Below the pieces are notes generated by a model. The model did no database searches, had not been told where the DNA came from, and was given only the letters and a program-made list of their open reading frames with translations. A DNA stretch of 64,000 nt from Betaproteobacteria bacterium (GTDB lineage Bacteria; Pseudomonadota; Gammaproteobacteria; Burkholderiales; Burkholderiaceae_C), in the NCBI GenBank assembly GCA_947453725.1, contig CANGHH010000005.1, positions 1-64,000 on the forward strand, read 5' to 3'. Shown here one piece after another: positions 30,398-38,833 of the stretch (its first letter is position 1; the number at the start of each line of letters is the position of its first letter). A program made the position numbers and the translations under genes.

Positions 30398-30452
30398 GGT
30401 GTGCTCCTTCGAGAGGAAAGGTGAATGGCCCCTCCATGCACCAAGGGCCCCA

Positions 30453-30474
30453 GGGGCAGCACGGAGCCTGCCCC
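30453..30474. other. Hairpin in the fliD leader
   Basis: GGGGCAG and CTGCCCC form a perfect 7-bp stem with an 8-base loop, just downstream of the fliD minus-10 element on the minus strand. It could be the end of the flagellin 1 transcript or a leader structure of fliD; no T-run follows it. Confidence 0.4.
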
Positions 30475-30484
30475 ATGGAAACCT

Positions 30485-30511
30485 TCATCGGCCCCGTTGC
30501 GGCGGGCTTGA
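30485..30511 (-). promoter_or_regulatory. Sigma-28 (FliA) promoter of fliD
   Basis: On the minus strand: TCAA, exactly 15 bases, GCCGATGA. Seven of eight minus-10 bases match the FliA consensus and the minus-35 is the TCAAG form also present before fliS. The predicted leader is about 80 bases. Confidence 0.7.
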
Positions 30512-30555
30512 GGCCTCATTGGTCACGGCCTGTTTCAGGCCGCGCGCCGTGCGCC

Positions 30556-31425
30556 CTACTTCAGCAGCGACAGCACCTGCTGCGGCAACTGGTTGGCCTG
30601 GGCCACCATCGCATTGCCGGCCTGCTGCAGGATGTTGGCGCGCGACAGCGCCGAGGTCTCCGCTGCGTAGTCGGCATCCATGATGCGGCTGCGCGCTGCC
30701 GACTGGTTTTCCGACGCCACCTGCATGTTCGAGACGACGTTCTCGAAGCGGTTCTGCACCGCGCCGAAGTTGGCGCGCTGGGTGTTGAGGGCGTCGATGG
30801 CGCTGTCGATCATCGAGATCGACCGCTGGGCCGAGGTGCCGTCGGTGCCGCTGATCTGGATGGCCGGCACGTCGGTGCCGCTCAGGACAGCGCTGCCCAG
30901 GACGTTGGTGATTTCGGTTTTCGTGCTCCAGCTGAAGGCCGTCACGGTCAGCTGATCGACATCGGTGCTGTTGTTGGCGCCGATCTGGAACACCGAGTCG
31001 GCGGTCGCCGACAGGATCGGCTGGCCATTGAACTGCGTGCCGGCCAGCGTGCGCGTGGCTTCCTGCGAGAGTTGTGAAAATTCCTGGTTCAGGCTGGCGC
31101 GATCGGTCGACGAGTTCGTCGCGTTGGCCGACTGGACCGCCAGTTCGCGCATCCGCTGGAAGAGGCCGCTGACCGAGCCCAGCGCGCCTTCACCGACCTG
31201 GGCCAGCGAGATGCCGTCGTTGGCGTTGCGCATCGCCACCGCCATGCCGCGCACCTGGGTGCTCATGCGTTCGGCGATCGACAGACCGGCGGCATCGTCC
31301 TTGGCGCTGTTGACGCGCATCCCCGACGAAAGCCGCTGCATGGCGGTGCTGAGCTGCGCCTGGCTCGCGCCCAGATTGCGCTGGGCATTCAGTGAAGCGA
31401 GGTTGGTATTGATCGTCTGGGTCAC
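30556..31425 (-). CDS. fliC: Flagellin (paralogue 1)
   Basis: 289 residues from a GTG at 31425, which has AGGAG upstream; the longer frame is a shadow. The N-terminal D0/D1 domain (TQTINTNLASLNAQRNLGAS, LSIAERMSTQVRGMAVAMRN) and the C-terminal D1/D0 domain (ANILQQAGNAMVAQANQLPQ, QVLSLLK) are intact. Only about 110 variable residues lie between them, a short D2 region. A weak sigma-28-like match (GCCGTAAT at 31502-31509, minus strand) precedes it. It is closely related to the neighbouring flagellin. Confidence 0.96.
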   Translation of the reverse strand: MTQTINTNLASLNAQRNLGASQAQLSTAMQRLSSGMRVNSAKDDAAGLSIAERMSTQVRGMAVAMRNANDGISLAQVGEGALGSVSGLFQRMRELAVQSANATNSSTDRASLNQEFSQLSQEATRTLAGTQFNGQPILSATADSVFQIGANNSTDVDQLTVTAFSWSTKTEITNVLGSAVLSGTDVPAIQISGTDGTSAQRSISMIDSAIDALNTQRANFGAVQNRFENVVSNMQVASENQSAARSRIMDADYAAETSALSRANILQQAGNAMVAQANQLPQQVLSLLK

Positions 31426-31574
31426 GGCTTGGGCTCCTGGCGGGTCGGGCGTCGGATGGCTGAACGCAGCCACTGCGGGGTTCCGAATCGATGGCTTGAA
31501 GATTACGGCCGCCAGGCCTGGGTCATTCCAGTGAACAGGGGCCGCTTCGCCCCCCAAAACGCCAGGCAGAAACG

Positions 31575-31607
31575 AAAAAAGGGCCCACCGTTGCCGGCGG
31601 GCCCTTT
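31575..31607 (-). terminator. Terminator between the two flagellin genes
   Basis: On the minus strand AAAGGGCCC and GGGCCCTTT enclose a 12-base loop that can itself pair (CCG/CGG), and a T-run of six follows. It lies about 50 bases past the flagellin 2 stop, so flagellin 1 needs its own promoter. Confidence 0.85.
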
Positions 31608-31656
31608 CAGTGAACGTGTTCTGCTTGGCTTACGGGCCGCGCGATCAGCGCTGCGC

Positions 31657-32571
31657 TCACCGCAACAGCGACAGCACCTGCTGGGGCAGCTGGTTGGCCT
31701 GCGCCACCATCGCATTGCCGGCCTGCTGCAGGATGTTGGCCCGCGACAGGTTGGACGTTTCCACCGCGTAGTCGGCGTCCATGATGCGGCTGCGCGCGGC
31801 GGTCTGGTTCTCGCTGGCCGTCTGCAGGTTGGCCACCACGTTGTTGAAACGGTTCTGCACCGCACCGTAGTTGCCGCGCTGGGTGTTCACTGCATTGATG
31901 GCATCGTCCAGCTTGGTGATCACGGCGCTGGCGGCCGAGCCGTCGGTGCCGGCGATCGACAAGGCCGGCGAGTTGGTCGCAATGGCCACGCCACTGGTGT
32001 CCGACAAGGCGCCCGACAGCACGGCGGACCCCAGCACCGTGGTGATGCTCGAATTCGCGCTCCAGCCGAAGCCGTCGACCGAGATCTGGTCGACGCCCGA
32101 AGTCCCCGACGTGGTGGTGTTGGCACCGATCTGGAAATTCAGCGCGTTGGTATCCGACAGGATGGACTTGCCGTTGAACTGCGTGCCACCCAGCGTGCGG
32201 GTGGCTTCCTGGGCCAGCTGGCCGAATTCCTGGTTCAGGCTGGCGCGGTCGGTCGACGAGTTGGTCGCGTTGGCCGATTGAACCGCCAGTTCACGCATGC
32301 GCTGGAACAGGTTGCCAACGGAGCCCAGTGCGCCTTCAGCCGTCTGGGCCAGCGAAATGGCGTCGTTGGCGTTGCGGCTGGCCACCGCCATGCCGCGAAC
32401 CTGGGACGTCATGCGCTCGGCGATCGACAGACCGGCCGCGTCGTCGGCGGCGCCGTTGACCCGCAAGCCCGAAGACAGCCGTTGCATGGACGTGGCGAGC
32501 GAAGACTGACTCATGCTGAGGTTCTTCTGCGCGTTCAGGGAATTCAGATTGGTATTGATGGTCTGGGGCAT
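31657..32571 (-). CDS. fliC: Flagellin (paralogue 2)
   Basis: 304 residues from the ATG at 32571, with GGAG seven bases upstream; the 579-residue frame extends far into noncoding sequence. Both conserved ends are present (PQTINTNLNSLNAQKNLSMS and LSRANILQQAGNAMVAQANQ, ending LSLLR). The variable centre is slightly longer than in paralogue 1 and rich in Ser/Thr, which are possible O-glycosylation sites. It has the best flagellin promoter in the window and its own terminator, so it may be the major flagellin. Confidence 0.96.
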   Translation of the reverse strand: MPQTINTNLNSLNAQKNLSMSQSSLATSMQRLSSGLRVNGAADDAAGLSIAERMTSQVRGMAVASRNANDAISLAQTAEGALGSVGNLFQRMRELAVQSANATNSSTDRASLNQEFGQLAQEATRTLGGTQFNGKSILSDTNALNFQIGANTTTSGTSGVDQISVDGFGWSANSSITTVLGSAVLSGALSDTSGVAIATNSPALSIAGTDGSAASAVITKLDDAINAVNTQRGNYGAVQNRFNNVVANLQTASENQTAARSRIMDADYAVETSNLSRANILQQAGNAMVAQANQLPQQVLSLLR

Positions 32572-33043
32572 GGAAAATCTCCGATCGGTTAATGACCACA
32601 GGCAAATGCCTGGCAGGCAACGCCGTTGTTGACAGCCCGTCGTGCGGTGCCTGCCTGCAAATCCGTGACGCCGGGCTGTCGGGCCTGATGTCACAGAACT
32701 CGCCCGGGCTGCGGGCTGCCGAATCGCCAGGCCCCCGGTCCTGATGGGGTGTCTGGCGGTCGGCCCCCTTGGGTCCGGACCCCGCACCCACTTGCGTCGG
32801 CGCGTTGAAGCTGTTTTCGTCGTCCCCGGCCAAACCTTTAGCCCTTCCCGCAAAAGCGCTGTTCCGATCGCCGCTGGCTGGTGGTCGAGAGTTGAGGGTA
32901 GGACCCGGCTCATTTCACGGGCTGGGAAACCGGCGCTTGCGTTCAAGATGGCGAGGCTGCCGGGCCGCTTCGTCCGCAGCCCGGCGATGGCCTTGCGGTG
33001 ACTTCGGCCGCCACGCCGGCAACCTGAATTCAAGGTCCTGCCC
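32572..33043. other. Divergent intergenic region, flagellin 2 / glycosyltransferase
   Basis: About 470 bases without a supported gene. It holds the sigma-28-like promoter of flagellin 2 at 32814-32840 and a leader of about 235 bases. AAGG at 33032-33035 could be the ribosome site of the glycosyltransferase. No clear promoter for the plus-strand gene was found. Confidence 0.5.
32814..32840 (-). promoter_or_regulatory. Sigma-28-like promoter of flagellin 2
   Basis: On the minus strand: TAAAGGTTT beginning the minus-35, exactly 15 bases after TAAA, then GACGAAAA. The minus-35 TAAA is the FliA consensus and six of eight minus-10 bases match GCCGATAA. The long leader of about 235 bases is the main reason for doubt. 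Confidence 0.5.
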
Positions 33044-35047
33044 ATGCTTTCGAGCGCCAGCCCGGGTGTCTGCACCGTCGTCCCTTCCGCCGTCAGCCCG
33101 CTGATCAGCCCGATGGCCCGCCCGCCATCGGCGACGCCCCAGCGCGCCCGAGCCGGGGCGCAAAGAGACTGGCAGCGCGGTCTCGTGCATGCCAGCGCCC
33201 GGCAATGGGCGCTGGCCGCCAAGGCCTTCGGTCGTGCCACCCGCGCCGCGCCGCAGGATGGCCTGTACTGGATCAATCTGTCCAACGCGCTGCGCCAGGC
33301 CGGCGAACTGCCCCGTGCCCTGGCGGCCGCTCGCCAGGCCGTGCAGCTCGATGCCTGCAATCCGGAGGCCCTGCGCCTGGTCGGCGAATGCTGCATGGGC
33401 TTGCACCGCTACGCGGAAGGCGCGCAGGCGCTGGCGGCGCTGGAGGCGGCCGGCCACCTCGAGACCGACGCCATGCTGCAGCATGCCTCGCTGCTGCACA
33501 CCCTGTGCCGTTATGAAGAAGCGGTGGCGGTGCTGCTGCGCGCCCTGGCCAAGGAACCGGCTCTGGTCCGCGGCCACGCGCTGCTGGGCGACATCTGCCG
33601 CGACCGCGGCCTCAAGCGCGAGGCCGTGGAGTGCATCAAGACCGTCCTGGCGCTGGAGCCGGGCAACCTGGAGGCGCTGTCGCGCCTGTCGCTGGAAAAG
33701 CGCCACCTCTGCGACTGGGCCGATTTCGATGCCGACCTGCAGACGCTGCAGGACCTGCTCGAGGCGCTGCCGGCAGGTCGGCCGGTGATGGCGGCCACCT
33801 TCAGTCTGCTGTCCCTGCCGCTGCCGCCGGCCCTGCACTTGAAGGCGGCGCAGGGCGATGCACAGGCCCTTTTCGGCCGCGCACAGCCGCTGCCGGCGGT
33901 GTTGCCCGCGCAGCGACCCGGCCCGCGAATCCGCCTGGGCCTGCTGTCCTTCGATTTCCGCGACCATCCCGTGTCGCAATTGCTGCTGCCGGTGCTCGAG
34001 CAGATCGACCGCCAGCGCTTCGAGCTGTTGCTGTATTCCAGCGGACCGAACGACGGCTCGGCGCTGCGCGAGCGGGCGGTGCGCGCCGCCGACAGCTTTG
34101 TCGAACTGCACGGCCTGTCGGACGCCCAGGCCGCGGAGCGCATCCGGGCCGACGGTGTCGACCTGCTGATCGACCTGATGGGCCACACGCGGGGCGCGCG
34201 GGCCGGCATCTTCGCGCGCAAGCCGGCGCCGCTGCAGGCCGCCTACCTCGGCTTTCCGGGCAGCACCGGCATGCCGGGCATGGACTACATCGTCGGCGAC
34301 CCGCTGGTCACGCCGCTGGAGCTGGCCGCGAACTACAGCGAGAAGCTGGCGCAGCTGCCCTTGACCATGCAGCCCAACGGCGCTGACCGGCCGCTGCCCC
34401 AGCCGATGACCCGGACCCAGGCCGGCCTGCCTGAAGACGCCTTCGTGATGTGCGCCTTCAACCACACCTACAAGATCGGGCCCGCGGCTTTCGACAGCTG
34501 GTGCAGCCTGATGCGCGAGTTGCCGCACGCCGTGCTGTGGCTGAAGGAAACCAACGCCCAGCTGCACGGCAATGTGCGCCAGGCCGCCGTGGATCGCGGC
34601 GTGGCGCCCGAGCGCATCGTCTTCGCGCCAACCGTGGCCTATGCCGACCACTTCTCGCGGCTGGCGCTGGCCGATGTCTTCGTCGATACCTGGCCCTACA
34701 ACGCGCACACCACGGCGGCCGATGCGCTGTGGGCCGGCGTGCCGGTGGTGACGCACTACGGCGACAGCTATGCCTCGCGCGTCGCGGCCAGTGTGCTGAA
34801 TGCGGCCGGACTGGCCGAGCTGGCTTTCGCCAGCGTGGCCGACTACCGCTGCGCCATCCTGGCGCTGGCCCTGGACCCGGCGCTGCTGGCCGGCTACCGC
34901 CAGCACCTGGTGGAGCGGCGCGCCGAGCTGCCGCTGTTCGACAGCGCCGGCCGCGCGGCCGAACTCGGCGACCTCTTCGAGCGCATGGTCCTGCGCTGGC
35001 GCGACGGGCTGTCCGCCGATCACCTGCTGGCGGCGTCCGCAGCCTGA
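33044..35047 (+). CDS. TPR / O-GlcNAc-transferase-like protein glycosyltransferase
   Basis: 667 residues. Residues about 40-240 form TPR repeats (LYWINLSNALRQAGELPRAL, PEALRLVGECCMGLHRYAEG, ALLGDICRDRGLKREAVECI). The rest is a GT41 catalytic region like eukaryotic OGT: IRLGLLSFDFRDHPVSQLLL, DLLIDLMGHTRGARAG, AYLGFPGSTGMPGMDYIV, MCAFNHTYKIGPAAFDSWC, and PYNAHTTAADALWAGVPVVT followed by GDSYASRVAASVL. The Lys in FNHTYKI matches the UDP-sugar-binding lysine region of OGT. Bacterial homologues beside flagellin genes attach sugars to flagellin Ser/Thr in the cytoplasm. That target is inference from the adjacent flagellins. Confidence 0.88.
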   Translation: MLSSASPGVCTVVPSAVSPLISPMARPPSATPQRARAGAQRDWQRGLVHASARQWALAAKAFGRATRAAPQDGLYWINLSNALRQAGELPRALAAARQAVQLDACNPEALRLVGECCMGLHRYAEGAQALAALEAAGHLETDAMLQHASLLHTLCRYEEAVAVLLRALAKEPALVRGHALLGDICRDRGLKREAVECIKTVLALEPGNLEALSRLSLEKRHLCDWADFDADLQTLQDLLEALPAGRPVMAATFSLLSLPLPPALHLKAAQGDAQALFGRAQPLPAVLPAQRPGPRIRLGLLSFDFRDHPVSQLLLPVLEQIDRQRFELLLYSSGPNDGSALRERAVRAADSFVELHGLSDAQAAERIRADGVDLLIDLMGHTRGARAGIFARKPAPLQAAYLGFPGSTGMPGMDYIVGDPLVTPLELAANYSEKLAQLPLTMQPNGADRPLPQPMTRTQAGLPEDAFVMCAFNHTYKIGPAAFDSWCSLMRELPHAVLWLKETNAQLHGNVRQAAVDRGVAPERIVFAPTVAYADHFSRLALADVFVDTWPYNAHTTAADALWAGVPVVTHYGDSYASRVAASVLNAAGLAELAFASVADYRCAILALALDPALLAGYRQHLVERRAELPLFDSAGRAAELGDLFERMVLRWRDGLSADHLLAASAA

Positions 35048-35052
35048 TGGCC

Positions 35053-35080
35053 GGCCCGCCGGCCCGCCGGCCCGCCGGCC
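35053..35080. repeat. 8-bp tandem repeat between glycosyltransferase genes
   Basis: Three and a half copies of GGCCCGCC lie in the 53-base gap between the convergent OGT-like and family 2 glycosyltransferase genes. The unit can self-pair as GGCC/GCCGGC, so it may form a terminator-like structure. Confidence 0.7.
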
Positions 35081-35100
35081 ACCGGGCGCCGCCGTCGGGA

Positions 35101-36138
35101 TCAGTCTGGCGCTGCGTGGCAGGCGCGCAGCGCGATGGCTTTCGCGCTGTCGCCCAGGCCGTCGTAGATCACGCCCAGGTTGTGCGCGGCCAGGTGGCTG
35201 CCGCGGCCCTGCACGCTGCCGGGCTGGTCGGGGCGTTCGCCGATCTCCAGGCAGCGCAGCCAGGCGGCCTCGGCCAGCGGCAGCGCCGCTGCGGCCTGCG
35301 CCGGGTCAACGGCTGCCCAGTCCAGCATCAGGTCGCCGAGCGCGAAGAAGAAGTCGGGCGAATCGGCGCAGTCGGCCATGCGGGCTGCCGCGCAGACCGC
35401 CCCTTCGGCATGCCGGCCCTCGCGCTTCAGTGCATACAGGTGGCGCGCGGCCAGGTCACCGCGCCAGGGGCTGTTGGCGGGACGCAGGGCCTCGGCACGG
35501 GCGTAGGCCCGTGCCGCCTGCGCGTGTTCGTCGTAGGCGCTGTGGTCCTTGCCCAGCGCGAACCACAGGCCGGCATCGCCCGCTGACTGTTGCAGTTCCA
35601 ATTCGAGCAGCGCGCGGTTGCGCCCGCGCTTGGCAGCCCGGTTCGCCGGGCTGTAGCCGTCGTGGCCGATGGTCACCCCCAGCCGCTGCAGCGGCAGCGC
35701 GTGCTGCGGCTGTTCATGCACGCGGCCCGCGTAGCGCACGGTGCCCGGCAGCACGCGGCTGAGTCTGTCGAAGACGACGCCGTCGGCCGCCCCTTGGTCG
35801 GCCAGCTGGATGCTGCCGACAAAATTCGGCGGCAGCTGGCGCAGCGCTGCGAGTGCCGGGCCGCCATCGGCCAGCCACTCGTCGGCGTCGAGCACGATGT
35901 GCCAGTCGGCCGCGGCCTGCGCCAGCGCGGCGTTGCGGGCGGCCGAAAAATCGTCGCACCACGCGAAGTGGTGCACCATGGCGCCGCAGGCCTGCGCCAG
36001 GCGGGCGGTGTCGTCGCTGGAGCCGGTGTCCAGCACGAGCATCGCATCCACCCAGGGCGCCACGCTGTCCAGCAGACGGGCGATGCGCGGCGCCTCGTTG
36101 CGCGCGATGACCACCAGGCAGGTGCGCTGCGGACCCAT
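35101..36138 (-). CDS. Family 2 glycosyltransferase with C-terminal TPR-like region
   Basis: 345 residues. A GT-A fold is indicated by TCLVVIARNEAPRIARLLDS at the N-terminus, VLDTGSSDDTARLA near 35, and the metal-binding DAD at residues 84-86 in HIVLDADEWLA. The C-terminal half (about 190-340) contains TPR-like helices (YDEHAQAARAYARAEALRPA, FFFALGDLMLDWAAVD, AHNLGVIYDGLGDSAKAI). Such SPT-family-like enzymes often elongate protein-linked glycans. Convergent with the OGT-like gene near flagellins, it may extend the flagellin glycan; this is inference. It starts 6 bases after the argE stop, so both may share a transcript. Confidence 0.8.
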   Translation of the reverse strand: MGPQRTCLVVIARNEAPRIARLLDSVAPWVDAMLVLDTGSSDDTARLAQACGAMVHHFAWCDDFSAARNAALAQAAADWHIVLDADEWLADGGPALAALRQLPPNFVGSIQLADQGAADGVVFDRLSRVLPGTVRYAGRVHEQPQHALPLQRLGVTIGHDGYSPANRAAKRGRNRALLELELQQSAGDAGLWFALGKDHSAYDEHAQAARAYARAEALRPANSPWRGDLAARHLYALKREGRHAEGAVCAAARMADCADSPDFFFALGDLMLDWAAVDPAQAAAALPLAEAAWLRCLEIGERPDQPGSVQGRGSHLAAHNLGVIYDGLGDSAKAIALRACHAAPD

Positions 36139-36144
36139 GGCCGG

Positions 36145-37332
36145 TCAGCGGTGCGGCACCAGGCCTTGCAGGAAGACTTCGGCCTGCGCCAGCTGCGCCA
36201 GGCTGACGTACTCGTCGGCCTGGTGGGCCTGGTTGATCGAACCCGGCCCGCAGACCACGGTCGACAAGCCCGCGCGCTGGAACAGCCCGGCTTCGGTGCC
36301 GAAGGCGACCAGCGTGGTCTGCCGCGTGCCGGCCAGCCGCTGGGCCAGTTGCACGGCCGGCTCGTCGGGGCCTGCCTGGAAGGACGGCATCAGCGCGATG
36401 TTCTCGAAACGGAAGCCGGCGCTTGGCTCGATGGCCTGCATGGCGCCTTCCAGGGTGGCGGCGTAGGCCGCGACGCGGGCCTGCAGCGCAGCGGCGTCGG
36501 CGCCCGGCAGGTCGCGGAACTCGTAGTGGAAGCGGCAATCCTCGGGTACCACGTTGTCGGCGATGCCGCCTTCGATGACGCAGACCGCAGCGGTGGAATA
36601 GGGCACGTCGAAGCCGGTCTGGCGCGGCGCGTGGTCGCGCAACTCGTCGGCCATGCCGGCGATGTGCGCGACCACGCGGGCCGCGGCCTCCAGCGCGTTG
36701 ACGGCGTTCGGTGTCAGCGACGAATGCGCCGCCTTGCCGCGCACGCAGCAGCGCCAGCGGTGCACGCCTTTGTGCGCGATGGCCGGCACCATCGAGGTCG
36801 GTTCGCCGACGATGCACAGCCGCGGCGCGGCATCGTTCTTCAGCAGGCCGGCGGCTTCCAGGTCGGCGATCAGGCCGCGCGCGCCGAAGCCGCCGGTTTC
36901 TTCGTCGTAGCTGAAGGCGAAGTGCAGGGCCTGCGGTCCGTCGGCTTCCAGCCAGGCCTGGGCCTGCGCCACCACCAGACCGATCCAGCCTTTCATGTCG
37001 GCGCTGCCGCGGCCGTAGAGCCGGCCGTCCCGGATCTCGGCCGACAGCGGGTCCAGCGTCCAGGCCTGGCCATCCCAGGGCACGGTGTCGGTGTGCCCCG
37101 ACAGGATCACCCCGTTGGGCTTGCCGACGCCCAGGGTGGCGTAGAGATTGGCCTTGCGTCGCGTCGCGTCGTAAGTCAAGCGCAGCGGCACGCCCAGGTC
37201 GCGCAGGTGGTCGGCGATGCAGTCGATCAACGCCAGGTTGCTGTCACGGCTGACCGTGTTCATGCGGACCAGGCGCTGGGCCCAGGCCAGGGCAGCGGCG
37301 CTGGGTTGTCGGGGGTCGGTGGTGGGCGTCAT
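36145..37332 (-). CDS. argE: Acetylornithine deacetylase ArgE
   Basis: 395 residues from the ATG at 37332. M20 metallopeptidase family: metal motif LSGHTDTVPWDGQAW (His80, Asp82), bridging Asp in RLYGRGSADMKGW, catalytic Glu pair in FSYDEETGGFGARG, and C-terminal PGSINQAHQADEYV with the last metal His. The ArgE-type segments separate it from DapE. It converts N-acetylornithine to ornithine and acetate in arginine synthesis. Other argE homologues in Burkholderiales act on other acyl amino acids, so the substrate is likely but not certain. Confidence 0.9.
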   Translation of the reverse strand: MTPTTDPRQPSAAALAWAQRLVRMNTVSRDSNLALIDCIADHLRDLGVPLRLTYDATRRKANLYATLGVGKPNGVILSGHTDTVPWDGQAWTLDPLSAEIRDGRLYGRGSADMKGWIGLVVAQAQAWLEADGPQALHFAFSYDEETGGFGARGLIADLEAAGLLKNDAAPRLCIVGEPTSMVPAIAHKGVHRWRCCVRGKAAHSSLTPNAVNALEAAARVVAHIAGMADELRDHAPRQTGFDVPYSTAAVCVIEGGIADNVVPEDCRFHYEFRDLPGADAAALQARVAAYAATLEGAMQAIEPSAGFRFENIALMPSFQAGPDEPAVQLAQRLAGTRQTTLVAFGTEAGLFQRAGLSTVVCGPGSINQAHQADEYVSLAQLAQAEVFLQGLVPHR

Positions 37333-37376
37333 GGGCTCACTGTAGCCGCAGCTGTACATGAATCAGAACGAGACAC

Positions 37377-37406
37377 TTGCGCGGGCTGCAAAATCTGAGC
37401 TATACT
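37377..37406 (+). promoter_or_regulatory. Sigma-70 promoter of tRNA-Gly
   Basis: TTGCGC, 18 bases, TATACT. The minus-10 is five of six to consensus and is rare in this GC-rich sequence. It is about 48 bases before the mature tRNA. Confidence 0.65.
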
Positions 37407-37454
37407 GCGAGACTCGATGCACTGCACAGCAGCGTGTCGAAGAAGAAAGTCACT

Positions 37455-37530
37455 GCGGGATTAGCTCAGTTGGTAGAGCGATACCTTGCCAAGGTATAGG
37501 TCGAGAGTTCGAGTCTCTTATCCCGCTCCA
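37455..37530 (+). tRNA. tRNA-Gly (anticodon GCC)
   Basis: 76 bases including an encoded CCA at 37528-37530. The acceptor stem GCGGGAT pairs with ATCCCGC, the D arm has GCTCAGTTGGTAGAGC, the anticodon arm is CCTTGCCAAGG with anticodon GCC, and the T arm is GAGAGTTCGAGTCTC. Its own promoter and terminator flank it, so it is transcribed alone. Confidence 0.97.
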
Positions 37531-37550
37531 GATTGCTGGCGCACAGCTCG

Positions 37551-37588
37551 AAAAAGGGAAGCCCCAACCGGCTTCCCTTTTTTCTTTT
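37551..37588 (+). terminator. Terminator of tRNA-Gly
   Basis: AAAAAGGGAAGCC, a short loop, then GGCTTCCCTTTTTTCTTTT: an 8-bp GC stem extended by A-T pairs and followed by a strong T-run. It starts 20 bases past the tRNA. Confidence 0.93.
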
Positions 37589-37730
37589 CGGCGACCGATC
37601 CGGGCTGATCCGGGCTGGCGCCGCGATTGATCTGGGTCAGCGGCCTGGCGACCCCACCCGGGGCACACTGCGACGGTGGGCCCGGATGCAGCAGCACGAC
37701 GCGCTGTGCCGCCCGCACGGGAGACCCGAG

Positions 37731-38441
37731 ATGAGCGCTCAAACCGGCTTCTACGTGGTTCCCACTGATCGCTGGTACATCGAACGCACGGTGTGGCTGA
37801 TTGCCGGCATCACCATCCTGGGGGGCAGCGCCCTGGCACTGTGGGTGCAGCCGCTGTGGGTGGGGATCGTGGTGGCCACGGCCGCCGCTTCCATCACGGT
37901 GGGCCTGACCGGCTTCTGCTTCGTCGGCAACCTGCTGTCGCGGCTGGGCTTCAGCGCCCGGCTGGCGCGGCCCGGTTGGCAGCCTGGCGACCTGTACCTG
38001 ATGCAGACCGACAGCTGGTACCTGGAGCGCCTCATCTATCTGGCGGTGGGCATCAACCTGACGCTGGCTTCGGCCCTGACCCTGCTGCACAGCCCGGGCT
38101 GGCTGGGCTTTACGGCTTTCGTCGGCGGCGCGATGGTGTGGTTCGCGGGGACCGGCTTCTGCATCATGGCCAACGGCCTGTTCTGGCTGGGCGCCGAGCC
38201 CCGGCTGGCGCCGGGTCTCTGTCAGCGCCGCCGGCCCGCCAGGCGGATGCGCACCGCCTCTTCCTGGTCGCCCAGTTCGAGGCGGTCTTCGATGGTCGCC
38301 AGTGCGCGTTCGATTTCCGGCAGCAGGACGTTTTCCAGGGCTTGGGCGCGCCTTTCGGTGCGCCGGTACTCGGCGGCCAGGCGTTCCAGGTTGCCGACGC
38401 AGGCCGCCAATTGCGCCAGCGGCGCCAGCAGAGCCCGGTAG
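37731..38441 (+). CDS. Small inner-membrane protein with two DUF2892-like units
   Basis: 236 residues if the frame is read to its stop; the ATG at 37731 starts the recognisable part. Two similar units are visible, each a WYIER/WYLER motif followed by two hydrophobic helices and a GFCFVGNLL/GFCIMANGL end, at about residues 11-75 and 93-160. This is the DUF2892 (YgaP C-terminal-like) pattern, duplicated. After about residue 163 the sequence turns Arg/Ser-rich and lies entirely antisense to the ATPase subunit D gene, overlapping its 3' end by 220 bases. The tail may be a neutral read-through. Function unknown. Confidence 0.65.
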   Translation: MSAQTGFYVVPTDRWYIERTVWLIAGITILGGSALALWVQPLWVGIVVATAAASITVGLTGFCFVGNLLSRLGFSARLARPGWQPGDLYLMQTDSWYLERLIYLAVGINLTLASALTLLHSPGWLGFTAFVGGAMVWFAGTGFCIMANGLFWLGAEPRLAPGLCQRRRPARRMRTASSWSPSSRRSSMVASARSISGSRTFSRAWARLSVRRYSAARRSRLPTQAANCASGASRAR

Positions 38442-38833
38442 GCCTGGCCGCAGGCGAGGGCTTCGGGCGACGCGTCCAGCGCCGCTTCGGCGGCGAGACC
38501 GGCCTGCGGAGCGAGGCCGACGGCGACGGTCCGCACACCCAGGAACAGCCCGTGGCTGATGGCTGGCGCGGGCGGGCTGAAGCTGGCGGGCGGGTAGGCA
38601 TCCAAGCCTTGCAGACCGTGGCGTTGCAGCGCCAGTCGCAAGGCGGCTTGCGCTGCCCGCATCGCGGGTTCGAGCTCGGCCGTCAGCCTGTCGTGCTGCT
38701 TCAGGCCGCGCAGCATTTCGGCAGCCAGCAACATGCGCTTTTCGTCGAGGAACTGGTAGCCCTGGCGCATCAGCGCGCGCTCGTCGGCCAGCGCCAGCGC
38801 GACGCTCTTGGTGGCGACCGCGGTGTCAGCCAT
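38222..38833 (-). CDS. atpD: V/A-type ATPase subunit D (central stalk)
   Basis: 203 residues, the usual length of subunit D, which forms the rotating axle with subunit F. It is a long N- and C-terminal helical hairpin: KSVALALADERALMRQGYQF with LDEKRMLLAAEMLRGL, and at the end NLERLAAEYRRTERRAQALE followed by LLPEIERALATIEDRLELGD. The LAAEYRRTERRAQALENVLLP stretch is the family signature. It overlaps the subunit B stop by 8 bases and is the last gene of the ATPase run. Its end lies antisense to the DUF2892-like gene. Confidence 0.9.
   Translation of the reverse strand: MADTAVATKSVALALADERALMRQGYQFLDEKRMLLAAEMLRGLKQHDRLTAELEPAMRAAQAALRLALQRHGLQGLDAYPPASFSPPAPAISHGLFLGVRTVAVGLAPQAGLAAEAALDASPEALACGQAYRALLAPLAQLAACVGNLERLAAEYRRTERRAQALENVLLPEIERALATIEDRLELGDQEEAVRIRLAGRRR

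Noticed and set aside
35053..35080. Short tandem repeats considered as a CRISPR array
   Set aside because: Units are 8 bases and contiguous with no spacers.
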